Shown one piece after another: positions 9,724-24,700 of a DNA stretch of 64,000 bases; positions within the stretch are counted from its first letter, which is position 1; each line of letters begins with the position of its first letter. A program made the translations under genes and the position numbers. The stretch is from Sternotherus odoratus (lineage: Eukaryota; Chordata; Testudines; Kinosternidae), in the NCBI GenBank assembly GCA_032164245.1, contig JAVMKO010000001.1, positions 76,443,892 to 76,507,891 on the forward strand, in the 5' to 3' direction. The notes below the pieces were generated by a model, which did no database searches, was not told the DNA's origin, and saw only the letters and a program-made list of their open reading frames with translations.

Positions 9724-12700
9724 GCTGAACGAGTTCATGAATTGAATGAAGAAATTGGGAAGCTATTGGCCAAAGTAGAACAGCTAGGAGCAGATGGAAA
9801 TGTGGAGGAGTCCCAGAAAGTAATGGATGAAGTGGAAAAAGCCAGGGCAAAGAAGAGAGAAGCAGAGGTAATTTTGTTGTCTTTACATCTGTAAATTCAT
9901 TGCCACTTCATTCCAGATGGTCCTTAGGAGATGAGACCAGATCTCTTAAGCCATATTTCTCTGATTAATTTTGGTTTAGAAGCTCAGCATGTATTGAAAG
10001 TTTTTTTTAACTGTTTGTATTATTTCTGTTGCCAAAATGAAAATGTCTGAGAGTTTCTGTCTTTGACTAGAACTTTTACATAAAAGAGTTTTTCCTTCCT
10101 TCTGTAGGTGTATTTTGGCACCTACATGTTTTTGAATGTCCCAAAATAACTTAAATTTCATCAGCAGCTGGGTACTATGCAATTTCTTTTCAATCAGCAG
10201 CACTTCCTTAATTTTGATTCAGGGTAGGAGGCAATCAGTTGTAAACAGGGTGGACTGGATTTAAATCACTAGTCAGGAAGACTTGGTTTAATCATGGATT
10301 TCTACATAAAAGTGCATTCTTGTTGGTTGTTATAACCTAAAATATATTTTAATAAAACAAGCATATGAATTTTTGATTTTAGTTAAACATTCAAGTTTTT
10401 TTAAAATGAGTTTGTTTTTGTTAAAATTGTTAACTAAAATAGTTACATGAAATAATTAAAAAGAAATTTTCTGTCAGCCAGGTCAAGAAGAGAAACTTTA
10501 AAATATTGGCTTCTGCAGCTAACTTAGTCGTCTTCGCCTTCATTTTCTTGTTTGTTCATAATCTGGAAAAGAGAAACAAGCTATCCTTCTTTTTCAGGTC
10601 CCAAAACGATTTCTCAATTTGGAATAAATTAGTCCAAAGGAAGAAAATACTCTTAACAGCAGTAGCTTCTTCTGCTGGTGTAGAAAGTGAGATTATCACT
10701 TCAGCAGTCTCTGAATCCAAGTGCTTAAGTGACTTTCACTGGTGTGACTTTCTTTAAAACATCATGAGTAAACATATATTTCTTGAATGGTTCACCTTTA
10801 GCTTTGAAGTTTATTAGAGTTGGCATTATGGAGGGATGATTGCTGGATGTCCATGTCATAGCCAACTCTTTGTCTTCAACGGTTAAGCTTTGACCCTAGT
10901 ACCGAGTATTGAATATTTGCAAGAAAATGAGCTGGACATAGTGCTTGTCCCATTTGTTTTTTTTAATGCTTGTCATTTAACTCTGTCATTGCATATTTCC
11001 CTTTAAGATCTCACTCAGTTCCCTCCAAATTTCAACAGCATCAACAATAAAACAGCTATTTCCCTGCATTTTGTTCAAGGCTACAGAAATAGGCTTCAGG
11101 GTATTGAGCATGTGTTCCACATTTCTCTTAAGAGAATGTTGAGAACTTTGGCTGTGACAATGTCATCCTATTTTTTCACGATTTTGTTCACAAACTATCA
11201 TCAGATTAGGCCAGTTTTTGATACAGTACTCAAAACAGTCCACTACTGAGTTCCATGGCATGTATTGCTGGAGTGTTAGCTTGGTTCCTCCTACTTTTTC
11301 AGAGCAGCTGCTGCAAAGTGGTTGTTATGGTAGTATTTTGCAATTTCAACAACATTAGCCTTTATTTCTGGAACATTGAAGTCTTTGGCTAGGAGGTACA
11401 TTAAATGAACACTGGAACCGTATGTTATTAGCTTGGGACTTTCTTTTAAATTTCTTCTCATCTTGAATACATTTACAGCATTGTCTGTGACCAAGCTGCA
11501 TACTAGACATTTGAACTTTTTTTCACAGTTTGTTATGGCTTTTGCTGCTACTACTTGTAAGTATTCTGTTGTGTGTGCATTTCCTGATGTATCAATCGTT
11601 TCTGTAAGGCACATACAAGAGGACATTGCTCTACCCATCAAGACTGAGGTTAACAATTTCACACTCTTATTAACCTTTTGCACACAGCTCAATTTCTCTT
11701 TCATACACTTTATCCAGCAATTTGCCTGCGACCACTGCTGTGTTGGGCAGACTGTGTCCTGGTCTTAATGACTGAACCATGTTAATGAAGTGTGGATTCT
11801 CAATTATATGGAAAGGAGAGTTTGTTGCATAAACAAACTGGGCAATTTTTTCATCAATTACCTCTTTTTGTAATCTGCTGGTTCTTATCACAAACTTATC
11901 TATGGTTGTTTCTGGATGGTGGTGATTTATTTATTTATTTTTGGCTACAGGGGATATACTGTGGCTATGTGACATACGTGATGTGACTGAAACACTATCA
12001 TTGCCAGATAATTCTGAAACTGTAAAAAATGATGGTGATCTTGAAGGTGAATAGTCTTCAGAATCCCATATACAGTAAAACCTCCATTTAACGGACTAAT
12101 TCGGGTGAGGGGGTGTTCGTTAAATCAAAAAGTCCGTTATTTAATAATAATAAAAAAAAAAGAGCTATCGGAGCAGCAGCCCGCCTGCCACAGAGTCGGG
12201 GCAACAGCTCTGCAGCCCGCCTGCTGCTGGGACCCGGGCGGCAGCCGGGAACCGGCAGCCCGCCCACTGGCGGGAGCCGGGAGCCGGCAGCCAGCCCGCA
12301 CAGGTCCCAGCTTCCGCGATCCGCCAGCCGACCCGCCAGCCAACCCTCCTGCTGCTGTCACCCGGGCGGCAGCCGGCAGCCAGCCTGCCTGCTGTCTGGA
12401 CCCGGGCGGCAGCCGGCAGCCAGCCTGCCTGCTGTCTGGACCCGGGCGGGAGCCGGCAGCCAGCCCGCCTGCTGTCTGGACCCGGGCGGCAGCCGGGAGC
12501 CGGCAGCCAACCCGCCAGAAATGGATCAAGAATGCATCAGACTTGCTCGGATGCAACGGACAAAATTTCTGAAGTCCATTAAATAGAGGTCCATTAAATC
12601 CATTAAATGTAATGTTATATTTTAAAAGTAATGAAACTTCTTTGTGTTTTAATGGAGACCTTTGATTTATACCTTACATGGTAAAATTAATAGTAAAACA

Positions 12701-15700
12701 GGTCTAATAGAGTATTCTGAATTACTTTCTCTTAATTGGTCAGTATAACCCTTTATGTATGTTGCTTCTGACAAGACGTTCTTGTGTTCATATTTTCATG
12801 TATTGAAGAGTAAGAAGATCTCAATGTATCTTCTCCCCCTCCTCCCCCCAGGAAGTGTACAGAAATTCAATGCCTGCCTCCAGCTTTCAGCAGCAGAAGC
12901 TCCGTGTTTGTGAAGTGTGTTCTGCCTACCTTGGTCTTCATGATAACGACAGGCGACTTGCTGATCACTTTGGAGGAAAACTGCACTTAGGGTTTATTGA
13001 AATAAGAGAGAAACTTGAGGAGCTCAGGGTAAATTAGTCTTACTTATTTTTTTCTTTTACTGATGACTTAAATACATGTGAGAAGATCTTAGTGGAAACT
13101 TTTTATTGTGTGAGAATTTATTTGTTCATCTTGTAAATTTTAAAACTTTTGAGGCAGGGCCATATTAAAAATTGGTTGAATGGTAAATTAAAGATAATGA
13201 CAGGAAGTTTTATGTAAAATGACCTTTTGGTATGATAAGTTCATTTGAACAACCTGCATTTTAATATAGCCAAATGCAAGATCATACATCTCTGAACAAA
13301 GAATGTAGATCTCACTTACAGAAGAAGGAACTGTATCCTGGAATGCACTGACACTGAAAAGGACTTGATGGTCATGTTGGATAACGAACTGAACATGAGT
13401 TCTCAGTATGATACTATGGTTAAGAGGGGTAATGCGATTCTTGGATGTACAAGCAGGAAGAATATTGCTGGAATAGAGGTGGTATTTCTTCAGTATTCAA
13501 TGTGAACAGGACCATTGCTGGAATATGGTGTCCATGCTTCAAAAAGGATGTTGAATAATTGGACATGAATCAGAAAAGATTTACAAGAAAGACTAAAGGT
13601 CTGGAAACCCTGCATTACAGTGAGAAATGAAAAAAGCTCTGTCTATATAATGTATCCAAGAAAGGGGTTACGGGTGACTGAGCATCCTGTAAAAGTAGCT
13701 ACAAGGGGAAGGAGATGTTGGTAGTAGAAGGATCTTCAGTTTAGCAGAAAAAGGCATAACAAGATCCAATGCCTGCAAGTTGAAGCTAGATAAATTCAAA
13801 CTAGAAATATGATGCGAATTTTTAACAGTAGCGTAACCATTGAAATAACTTATCTCGGCATGTGGTGGTTTCTCCATCACTTGAAATCTTTAAGATTGAA
13901 TTGTGTCCAGAAGGTGGAAAGACTTAGGGCTTTTCCTAATGTCCTGTTGCAGTGAGTTCCACACCTACGGGCCCTCTGCTCAGGGTGTCCTCCCCCTAGC
14001 TGTAGTGAATTCAACCTGCACACTGTTAGCTGAAGCATTCTTTCAGCGATTTGTAACTCATGTTCACAGTGTGGAGACAAGTAGCATCCGAACCAGGGTC
14101 TTTCTGATGCAGACTGTGACCTTATTTATCTTCACATTTAAATGAAGGAAGCTCATTACATTTCTAGCTCTGCTCATTCTGATTTACTACTCACTGGCCA
14201 GAATATGATAGAAATAGTATGTAAACTTTTGTGTTGAAATCCTGACCCACTGCTTTTGAACTCCCTTCCATGCGAAACTTTGAATTAGTATAGTTCTATC
14301 TCCCTCAGGTCTTGATATTAATACCTTCCTTCTCTTCTCTATAGCTCTCTTGTAGTAATGGCCACTTCCTAAACAAAGAAAATAAGTCAAATATGAATCT
14401 GAGAGAATGAGAAGAGGGGGAGATAATGTACGTGCACAGAAAGTGAGGAGGAACCAACTGTTAACTGTTTAGATGACTTTATATCACCTTTCAGCTGAAG
14501 TGATGTATTGAAAATGTGCCTTTGTTTTTTAGAGGGTTGTGGCTGATAAACAGGAAAAACGAAATCAGGAACGCCTGAAACGCAGAGAGGAGAGGGAAAA
14601 AGAAGAAAGGGAGAAGCTAAGGAGGTAGAGATCTGCTCTATTTTTGGCAAGCATATGTTTAATAGCCATTTTAGACTCTATATAAGACTGAATTTTCTTG
14701 CATTTTGTGTATGTATGCTTGGTGGCAGAACAGGCTGCATTTGCTGTAAATTCGACATGAATTGTGAGTTGCTATTTGACTACTTTTCTCAAGCCGTTTC
14801 TAGTACAATGCTTTTTCTACGTAAGTAATGGATACAATGGGATAAATATACATGTGAGCAAATACTGACTTTTCAGTGTGATTTCAGATGTGATTTTTCT
14901 CTGAAAATTAACATAAATTATACATTAGTTGTCTTTTATACTTTCCAATCTATCTCTGCAGGGTATCTGAAATACTAAAGTAGACCTAAAAAAGAGGTTG
15001 AGTATATGATTGACAGTTTAGGAGTGGTCCTGAATCTTCTCCATGACATATGCAATCACTCTTTCTAGGAATTCACACGCAGACTTGTTTAAACTGCTGC
15101 TTGCATGCATTTTAGTTGTGTTTAGTACTTTAGTTAAGTCCACAATGACTTTCTACAGCCATGTTGATGAGCTCACATCTCAGCTGTGAAATCCCCCCTA
15201 AAATCAGGTGTTCTATGCATCGGAGGAACCAGAGACTCAGTATTTTCCTTAACCCTCTAAGGTCTTCATGAAAAACAAGAAAGAGTTAAAATAAAATAAG
15301 GAATTTTTGTGACTTCTATACCCAGAAAGAAAAGAGAGAGGAAGCATTTAAACAGTCAGATCAATGTAACATTCGGAAATCTTTCTCTAAGAGACTGTAA
15401 TCCACATTTTAAAAGGGCCTTTATCTTAACTGTTTTTCATGGAATAAGAAATTGTAAGTCAGGCTTCGGCAACTTTTGGCACGCAGCCTATCAGAGTAAT
15501 CCGCTGGCAGGCCACGAGACATTTTGTTTACATTGACAGTCTACAATCACAGCTCTCCTGCAGCTCCCAGTGGCTGTGGTTCGCCATTCCTGGCCAATAG
15601 GAGCCGCAGGAAGTGATGGCCAACATGTCCCTGCAGCCTGCTATGCTGGCTGCTACTTCCTGCAGCTTCCATTGGCCGGGAATGGTGAACCACAGCCACT

Positions 15701-18700
15701 GGGAGCTCTGGGGGAGGGGTGGGAGAGAGGGGGAGCAGTGCCTCCAGATGATCAACATAACCAAATGTCTCATGGCCTGCCAGCAGATTACCCTGATGGG
15801 CCGTGTGCCGAAGATTGTCGACCTCTGTGGTAAGTAATCAATTACTTTAGCTTGTTCTCATTGTAATATTCTGCATTTTCTAATTGTGAATCTGTTTGTA
15901 TAACAAAAGCTCATCACCATTTTTCATTTGTTTCAGGTCCAGATCCCATAGCAAGAATCCCAGAAGGTATGTAATCTGCAGGAAAGGGGCACTAGTAGTG
16001 AAGCCAAGCTTTTAAAAGCTAGAACCTTTTATAAATTTAGTTTGCAGTCTAGTAATGCCTGACGTGTCCTCGTTTAGCACGAAAGCAGCATAGAGGATGG
16101 CCGTTCTCAACAGATTTATGCTTCACTGATCACTATGGTATTGGACTGCATTTGCACATGTTCACCGATGGCAAACACAGTTTTTTTTTTCCGTCCTCTG
16201 ATAGTAGTTAGAATATGTTGAAAGGCTTGAATCTGTGACTGCTTGCAAGCTAATGGCCCAGGTCCTTTAGCTTAAGCAATAAATATTTGTTCTTAGACCC
16301 AGAGGTCCCAGGTTCGGTCTCCACAGATGACCCATCCAGAAGTGTCAATACTTAGGCAATGCACTTTGCCTCTTAAGATTCAGTTGGAAGCCACTTGTTG
16401 CTTTGCTGTCCTTTCAATAGAAAATAATTTGTAATAATAAACCTTCATCGGTTTGAGAGCCTGCAAATAGTCATACGTTAGTGATCCTAAACAAGAATAT
16501 ACCTATTGTTTCAAAACTTCAGTGGTATCTGGGAAATAAGCACTTTAATTTCTTTGAAAGGTAGTGGCAAAGTGCCAGACATGCAGAGTCTTCCCTTCAT
16601 CTGCTCTAAATTTGGTTGGACTGCTCACAGGGGAATTTGGAGGATTCCCCTGTCACTTTCCTCCTTCGGACCCGTCTCTGAGAATAGATATGATAATTGG
16701 AAACTGATTTCTGTACAGATCCAATACTATGTACAGAGCACTAAATATTGGTATATTGATAGAGCAGCTGACTGCCTCATTCACCATAAATCCTTTTTCT
16801 GTTTCCAGATCTAGGTCTCGAGATCGCCGCAGACATCGGTCTCGCTCTGCCTCCCGGGAGCGAAAGAGAAGAACTCGCTCCAAATCCCATGAGAAACGCC
16901 ACCGTCACAGGTCTCGCTCCAGCAGCCGCAGCAGGAGCCGCAGCCATCAGAGAAGCAGGCATAGCTCCAGAGACCGGAGCAGAGAGCGCAAAAAACGGTA
17001 AATATTGGTTTTCTGAGAGAAGTAGTTTCCCTTCCCTGTTCCCATAGTTTCTGGAAACGGTTGTAACTATTTCCAGAAACTATGGGTAGAAATGTAATTG
17101 TTTACCAAGAACATTTAATTTTAAACACATTGTGGGGCATTTCCAGTTTTCAGTCATTGTTTTAGCATAAGCAGTGATACAGAAACAGAGTTGCCTTTTT
17201 GTTTGTTTTGGTAGGGGGAAACTGCTTTGACAAAGTGCAACAGATTTGTCAAATTGTGAACCCTGTGCTGTACTGTGAGTGAAAATAAGCCTGAACACTC
17301 CTGAAAATAACCTATTGTACTGCATTCCAGACAGCTTCCCTGCCTGGGAAAGGTGTTTGGTATCTCATTGAAGGACTGTTGCTGAGAGCCATCTGTTGTT
17401 GTTTGTATTACTGTAGCATCTCTGAGCCCTAGTTGTGGACTAGGATCCCATTATGCTAGGTATTGTCCAAACAGAACCAAAAAATCCAGTTTCTGCCTCA
17501 GAGCTTACAGTCTGGTATACAACAAGAGACAACAGATGAATACAAATAGACGAGTACAAGGAAGCAGTGAGACAATACTGGTCAGCTTGATAAGCAGAGG
17601 TCTCTGCACATGAGCAGCCAAACCATTGTTAGGGTTTTTTGTAGGCATCATGGCAAAACAGTGCCCTGAGGATGGTTTGGAAGGAGGATAATGAGTTAGC
17701 TTTGAGGAAGTTTATGGGGAACTTCTCCCAGATAAGTGGATGAAAGCACAAAGATGGCCATTGGAAAATTTAACAAGTGGGCGATGGACATCTTGGGCCA
17801 CTTGTAGGTGAGGATCAGCATCTCATTCTCTGAGAGATGAGTATGTGGGAATAGACCATCCTTAAAAGTGAACACAAGCAACTTGTGTATGTTGTGGTAG
17901 AGAAAGGAGAGCCAGTGGAGGGTTGCAAAGAATGTGGTCAAAGCAACAGGCTAGGAAAACAATCTTTGCAGCAGTATCCTGACTAGATTATCAAGGCAAA
18001 ACTGCATTGTCAAGTGTAGAGAAAATGATGTTTCAGTAATTGGGACAAAAGATGAGAGCTTGGAATAGAGTTTGAGCTGTGTGGATGGATAAGAGAGGCA
18101 ATATTTTAGATGTTATGCACAAAGAATCTGCAAGACTTAGACTTGGCCTAGATGTGAGGACCTAAAGAGGTCTGAATGAAAAATGATACCCAGGTTATAG
18201 GCCTGAGTGACAGGCAAGATTGTGTTGGTGTCCACAGAGATTAAGAATGGAGGCAGTGAGGAAGTTTTGGTGAGAAGAAAATTAGGAGTTTTGTTTTAGC
18301 TATGTTGTGTTTCAGCTGACAGCTAGATGTGCACAAGGAGATGTCAGAGAGATAAGATTAGATGGTAGTTTGTATAGAAGGAGACAGGTCTGGAATAGAG
18401 AGGTAAATCTGTGAATCATCAGCATCATGATAGTAGTTGAATTTGTTTGCAAATGAGATTACACAAAGTAAGATGTAGAGAGAGAAGAGAGGGCACAAAG
18501 GACCAAGCCCTGTGAAATCTTCATAGAAAGTTTTGAGTGGGGGGGAGGGGAGGGCATGTTGAAGTAGTAGTTAAAGGTGTAGAAGCGGAATATCAGGAGA
18601 GTGTGTTATGGAAACCAAGGGAGGGCATGATTTTAAGAAGTAGAATGTGGTCAGTGTCGTCACAGGAGGCTTACAGGTCAAGCAGGAGGATGGAGTACTA

Positions 18701-21700
18701 ATTTGAGCTTTAGGAGGAAAAAGTAATGAGAGACTGGCTAAAGTGGTTTCAGTGGAGTGCAAGGGGATAGGGGAGTCTGATTTGTCTTGTGTACCCCCAA
18801 GTTTCACCTAATTTGAAAAGTACCTGCTTGCAAAGTCAGACACAAATACAAAAGTGTCACAACACTCTATTACTGAAAAATTGCTTACCTTCTCATTTTC
18901 ACCATGGAGTATCATTTATATATTATATAATATATAATATTGTACTTGCATATCAGTGTATAGTATATAGAGCAGTATAAACAAGTCATTGTATAAAAAT
19001 TTTTAGTTTGTACTGATTTTGCTAATGGTTTTTATGTAGTCTGTTGTAAAACTAGGCAAATATCTAGATGAGTTGATGTACCTGTTGGAAGACTTCTGCG
19101 TACCCCTGGTTGAGAGCCACTGTTCTAGATCAGACATAGACAGACACATGGATCAATCAGCATGACCTTTTGCAAGAGGAAATTTTATTAGACTATTATT
19201 GGGCTCTGTATAGCCCAATAATAGCTTCTGGTTCTGAACAAGGAAGGAGTCCAGTGTCTGGGATTGTCTACCAGTGACATTATCCCTTCCCCCTATGGTA
19301 GTAGAAACACGTATAGGCACCAATACTTAGCTTTACTAAGCCAGCCATGGCTCTAGTACAGTACTCTGGTCCAATAGTGCAGTTGGCCCGCATTTCAGGT
19401 CTCAGTAAACCTAGCTTCTGTTCATTCCATTTTGGAAGGATAATTCAACCTAAGGGTTGAAACATCCATTGCCTACACTTAAATGCTGAATAAGATTGGT
19501 TTCCTGGCCACAGTGTGAATGAGGTTTGCCACCTATCATACAGTGTGGACAACAGGACTACATGGCAGACTGCTGCCTGTTTGTACTATCTTGAGGGACA
19601 TCATACTTATGAGTTCTAGAGAGCGAGCTCTTTTTAATTTCCAGAAATGTTCCAGACTTACCCCTTTTTCTGTGCAATTGTTGCATATTTATTTCTTTAT
19701 ACACATCTCTAATGGGAGTCGAAGACCTCTGTCAATAAAGCTGTACCTTTCAGATTGCTATTTCTATGGCAACAAGTGTTGCCTGGCTGTCATGACTCTT
19801 CTCCTTAAATGTTTGGGTATTTGTCTCTACATAAACTTGACCCTCTATGTGTCTAGATGGTTCTTCACTAGTAGTTTGCACAACTTTCATGGTCACTAAA
19901 GCCTTGATATATTCCAGACCCGTAAGCTTTTCTGCAGTTGACCGGAAAGCTTCCTTATCTATGCAGTTACTTGATAGCTTTAATACCAGGTTATATCTGA
20001 GACTTGAGCAGAACTCTTCAGGATTCTGCAACCTTTTCTAGGAACTCCTCAGCTACAGCGCTTCAGTATCTTTCAGATGCAGGATTTCATAAGATGAGGA
20101 AGAGAATGCTCTCTAGAAAATTCTTTATCTTCTGGCTGTGTGCCGTAATAGTCCTAGAGGCTAGGAAGGGGGTCTTTACCTGCATCCTGGTCCACTTCCA
20201 GGTTTGTGATCTTGGTTGAACATGTAGCTCCATGTAAAGACGCGGCAGCTGAGTGAAAGACTGCCCTAACCAGCCAGGCTCTCCATCAAGTGCAAATCTG
20301 TCTTAATTATGATGGACAGCATTACATGAATGTATTCCACACACCACTGAAGAGTTTGCTCTAATGCAGCAGTTCTCAGGCTGGGGGCTGCCGACTGATC
20401 CAAGGAGGGTTGCAAGCTACTTTTGCCACCGAACATCTGTCAAATTGATTGTTTACACATTCGGTGGCTTTTTGGTGGACTTCACTTCGGAGAGTGCTAA
20501 TAAAAGTCGACGAGCACAAGTCCATGGGGCCGGATGCGCTGCATCCGAGGGTGCTAAAGGAGTTGGCTGAATTGAGTGCAGAGCCATTGGCCATTATCTT
20601 TGAAAACTCACGGCGATTGGGGAAGGTACCGGATGATTGGAAAAAGGCTAATGTAGTGCCCATCTTTAAAAAAGGAAAGGAGGAGGATCCAGGGAACTAC
20701 AGGCCAGTCAGCCTCATCTCAGTGCCTGGAAAAATCATGGAGCAGGTCCTCAGGGAATCAATCCTGAAGCACTTAGAGGACAGGAAAGTGATCAGGAACA
20801 GTCAGCATGGATTCACCAAGGGCAAATCATGCCTGACTAACCTAAATCGCCTTTTACGATGGCTCTGTGGATGAGGGGAAAGCAGTGGATGTGTTGTTCC
20901 TTGACTTTAGCAAAGCTTTTGATACGGTCTCCCACAATATTCTTGCCAGCAAGTTAAAGTAGTATGGGCTGGATGAATGGACCATAATAGAAAGCTGGCT
21001 GGATTGTTGGGATAGAAAGCTGGCTGGATTGTTGGGCTCAACAGGTAGTGATCAATGGCTCCTTGTCTAGTTGGCAGCCGGTATCGAGCGGAGTGCCCCA
21101 AGGTTGGTCCTGGGGCCGGTTTTATTCAATATCTTTATCAATGATCTGGAGGATGGTGTGGGCTGCACCCTCAGCAAGTTTGCAGATGACCCTAAACTGG
21201 GAGGAGTGGTAGATACACTGGAGGGTGGGGATAGGATACAGAGGGACCTAGACAAATTAGAGGACTGGGCCAAAAGAAATTTTGATGAGGTTCAACAAAA
21301 AGTGCAGAGTCCTGCACTTAGGATGGAAGAATCCCATGCACTGCTACAGACTAGGAACCGAATGGCTAGGCAGCAGTTGTCACGGAGTGCCCGGGTGATG
21401 GTCTGGAACCGCTCCCTAGGAAGCCAGACCGGACTCCGGGTGAAGGGCCCCTTCTCCGTATACAGCCTGTTTTCAAGGCCAGGAGCTTCTCGGGTACCCA
21501 CTTCCACCTTCCTGGGTCTGACCTCGGAGCCTTCAGCATCTTTTGCCCCTCCGTGTGCTTCCCCCAGCAAGCCCGCCTGGGCGGGGTCCTGGGGGAGCCC
21601 ATGGGTTCTGCACCCCGAATCCACAGTCAAACGTGACTCTCGGCCAGCCAGCAGATTGGAAGGTTTATTTGAGATGTCAGGAACACCATCCAACTCAGAG

Positions 21701-24700
21701 CTTCTCAGTCTCAACAGGGGCCCTCAGTCAGGCCCTTCTGGGGTGCTAGGAGGTGAGACCCAGATTCTGGGCTCCTGCTTCTTCTCCAGGTTTATTTGAT
21801 GACTTCTATCTGGTCTAACACAGACCATGCAGCGAGCGAGCGTGAGCCCTCAGCTGGATCCGTCTTGGGGCCAGAGAGCCAGATAGCTCCTCTTCCCTTC
21901 CCAGCTAGACCCAGACTGACTGACTCCCCAGCCAGCCCCTCCCTGCTTTCCTTTGTCTCTCTTCCCGGGCTAGGTATCACCTGACCTACCTCCCCCACCT
22001 GGGGTCAGATTACAGCATTTAGGGATGCACACCTTGAGAGGGGAGGGCGTTACCTCCTTGCTTCGTTTCAGTCCTTATTTCTTAAGAAACGCATAGGGGA
22101 AACAGAGGCGCACACACAGTACTCCCACTTCGTCACAGCAGTTCTGCAGAAAAAGACCTAGGGATTACAGTGGATGAGAAGCTGGATATGAGTCAACAAT
22201 GTGCCCTTGTTGCCAAGAAGGCTAATGGCATTTTGCGTTGTATAAGTAGGGGCATTGCCAGCAGATCGAGGGATGTGATTGTTCCCCCTCTATTCGACAT
22301 TGGTGAGGCCTCATCTGGAGTACTGTGTCCAATTTTGGGGCCCACACTACAAAAACGATGTGGAAAAACTGGAAAGAGTCCAGAGAAGGGCAACAAAAAT
22401 TATTAGGGGGCTGGAGCGCATGACTTATGAGGAGTGGCTGAGAGAACTGGGATTGTTTAGTCTACAGAAGAGAAGATTGAGGGGAGATTTGATAGCAGCT
22501 TTCAACTACCTGAAAAGGGGTTCTAAAGAGGATGGATCTAGACTATTCTCGGTGGTAGCAGATGACTGAACAAGGAGTAATGGTCTCAAGTTGCAGTTGG
22601 GAAGATTTAGATTGGATATTAGGAAAAACTTTTTCACTAGAAGGGTGGTGAAGCATTGGAATGGGTTACCTAGGGAGATGGTAGAATCACCTTCCTTAGA
22701 GGTTTTTAAGGTCAGGCTTGACAAAGCCCTGGCTGAAATAATTTAGTTGGGGATTGGCCCTGCTTTGAGCAGGGGGTTGGACTAGATGACCTCCAGAGGT
22801 CCCTTCCAACTCTAATATTCTATGATTTTATGAAGTGATTGCTTCTGGCTTTTTGGCTGGTGCATGCATGTCCGCAGAAACGCCGCCGAATGCAGAAGCA
22901 ATGACTTCGGTGGCATTGCGGCGGACATACAAGGGTCGTGCCCCAAGACCGTTAACTGAAAAAGGTTGACACTTTCCCAAAGTTGGAGAACCGCTGCTCT
23001 AACTAGTTCTGATGGAAATTTCCTGTTCGCAAAGTCCAATATCTTCCTTGGATTGGTTCTGTATCTCCTCTACCAGGGAAAGAAGATGTATTGACAGATT
23101 ATTTGAGAAGAGTTTCATTCAACTGTATAAGTACTCTGTCTGAGGTCTCCATCTTGTTTTCTTGCTCTACAGATGAGTTAAATACAACTAAAGTCTTTTC
23201 CAGATAAAGATAACATGCCTACCTATGGTTCTGAACCAGAGATAAGCATGTCCTAATGTAGCACTCCTTTCCTGCACTAAACAGGAAATTATTTGCATGT
23301 TGCCCCTGATTTATTAAACCAAAAGGGATTTTGATGCTAGGTTGGTATAAAGTTATCCGTACTCTTGATTAGAGTTAGCAAGTCTGTCACTCAATGTCTT
23401 GGTTATGGTATTATATGCATCAAGTCCTGCTTTCCAAACAACTGGGTTTCCTGTCTCCATTTTGAAGATTTGAAGATTCTGTATTGGGTCTTTTGAGTGT
23501 TTATGCAGATGTCTGAAAGTCTCTGCTGAAAAACAAGAGCATTTAATCAGTAAAACCTACTCTTATGAATCTCTTTCAATTCTCCATCTGAACAATTCCT
23601 AAGTGAACTTGATAAGGCTTCCTTGACTGTTTTAGACTATTACATTTGGGATAGGTTTTTTTTGTTTTTTTAAGAAACTCCTTCCAAACGATGTTTGGTT
23701 GTCATCTCTATTCCAACATCTGATACACTTTGGCAGCCTTTCTTCACTTAGGAATAACCTTCACTGTGACAGGAATACCCTTCTCTGTGCTCTGTGTACC
23801 TTTGGAGCTGCTTGGAGTAGTTATTTTGCTGTAAGAGCTGCATTAAAGTAGACTAAATTCTCCCTTGTAATGCTTAGGATGTATTGCAAATTTTGCAGAA
23901 TAGGTTTATTTGTGTCACTGTAGGGTGTTCCCGTCTAGCATGAGTTGTGGGATTGTAGTTTTTATCCTTGTAAAGCTCAGACGTTTCCGTTTAAACATTG
24001 GTCGGATGTTCTCTGGGCTGTATCTCTATGAAGATACTGTTCTTAGGTTTGTATCTCAGAAACTCTCTTCTTTAAGTTTCATTCTTACAGAACAGTTGGT
24101 CCTGCCCTCATGTCTCTCCTAATTTGAGATGCCTGGGCTTTGCATCTTATTTTGACCACTTGCATGTCTATATGGACCTTAAAACCATCAATTATATGGA
24201 TTTCACAAGCTCCTAGATAACCTGTCCCAGTGCTTTACTAATATTATAGTTAGAAAGCTTTTCCTAATATCCAATCTAAATGTCTGTTGCTAAAAACAAA
24301 GCCAATTACCTTGTGGTATCATACTTCATATGTTCAGAAAACTTTGGCCCCGTATAGATAAGCTTTGCCATTATTTATAAGATCTTCAAGCCCTTGGAGA
24401 GATGGAGCTGACCTAAGATGAGTCAGGCCCCCATGGTCCAAAGATTGTCCATGTAAAATGTTCTGTTCCACAATTATCAAGTAATAGGGCTTCAGTCTCC
24501 TGGAACTGTCAGCCCTAATCCAGGACAAAAGTAGTATCCATGGCATACCTTCACGCTGTCATCACCACATCATGTTGCATGACTGTTACCGTTACTGTAC
24601 CTGTATATGTGGTTTTGTTTTGGGTTTTTAGCAAACTTTTCCCCTCATTAAGACTTCTTTGAATGCTTACACATATCCATTCTAGTTTAGGTGTGTGCAC

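Larger units (their letters stand above)
20367..22996. mobile_element. hAT element split by a CR1 insertion
   Basis: The left end CAGCAGTTCTCAGGCTGGGG (20367) and right end (reverse complement CAGCGGTTCTCCAACTTTGG, ending 22996) are matching termini. Imperfect flanks are CTCTAATG (20359-20366) and CTCTAACT (22997-23004). About 130 bases on the left and 160 on the right belong to it; the rest is the inserted CR1. Confidence 0.75.

Noticed and set aside
19750..20031. 93-codon minus-strand frame in the LUC7L2 intron
   Set aside because: No similarity recognised and no flanking splice signals.
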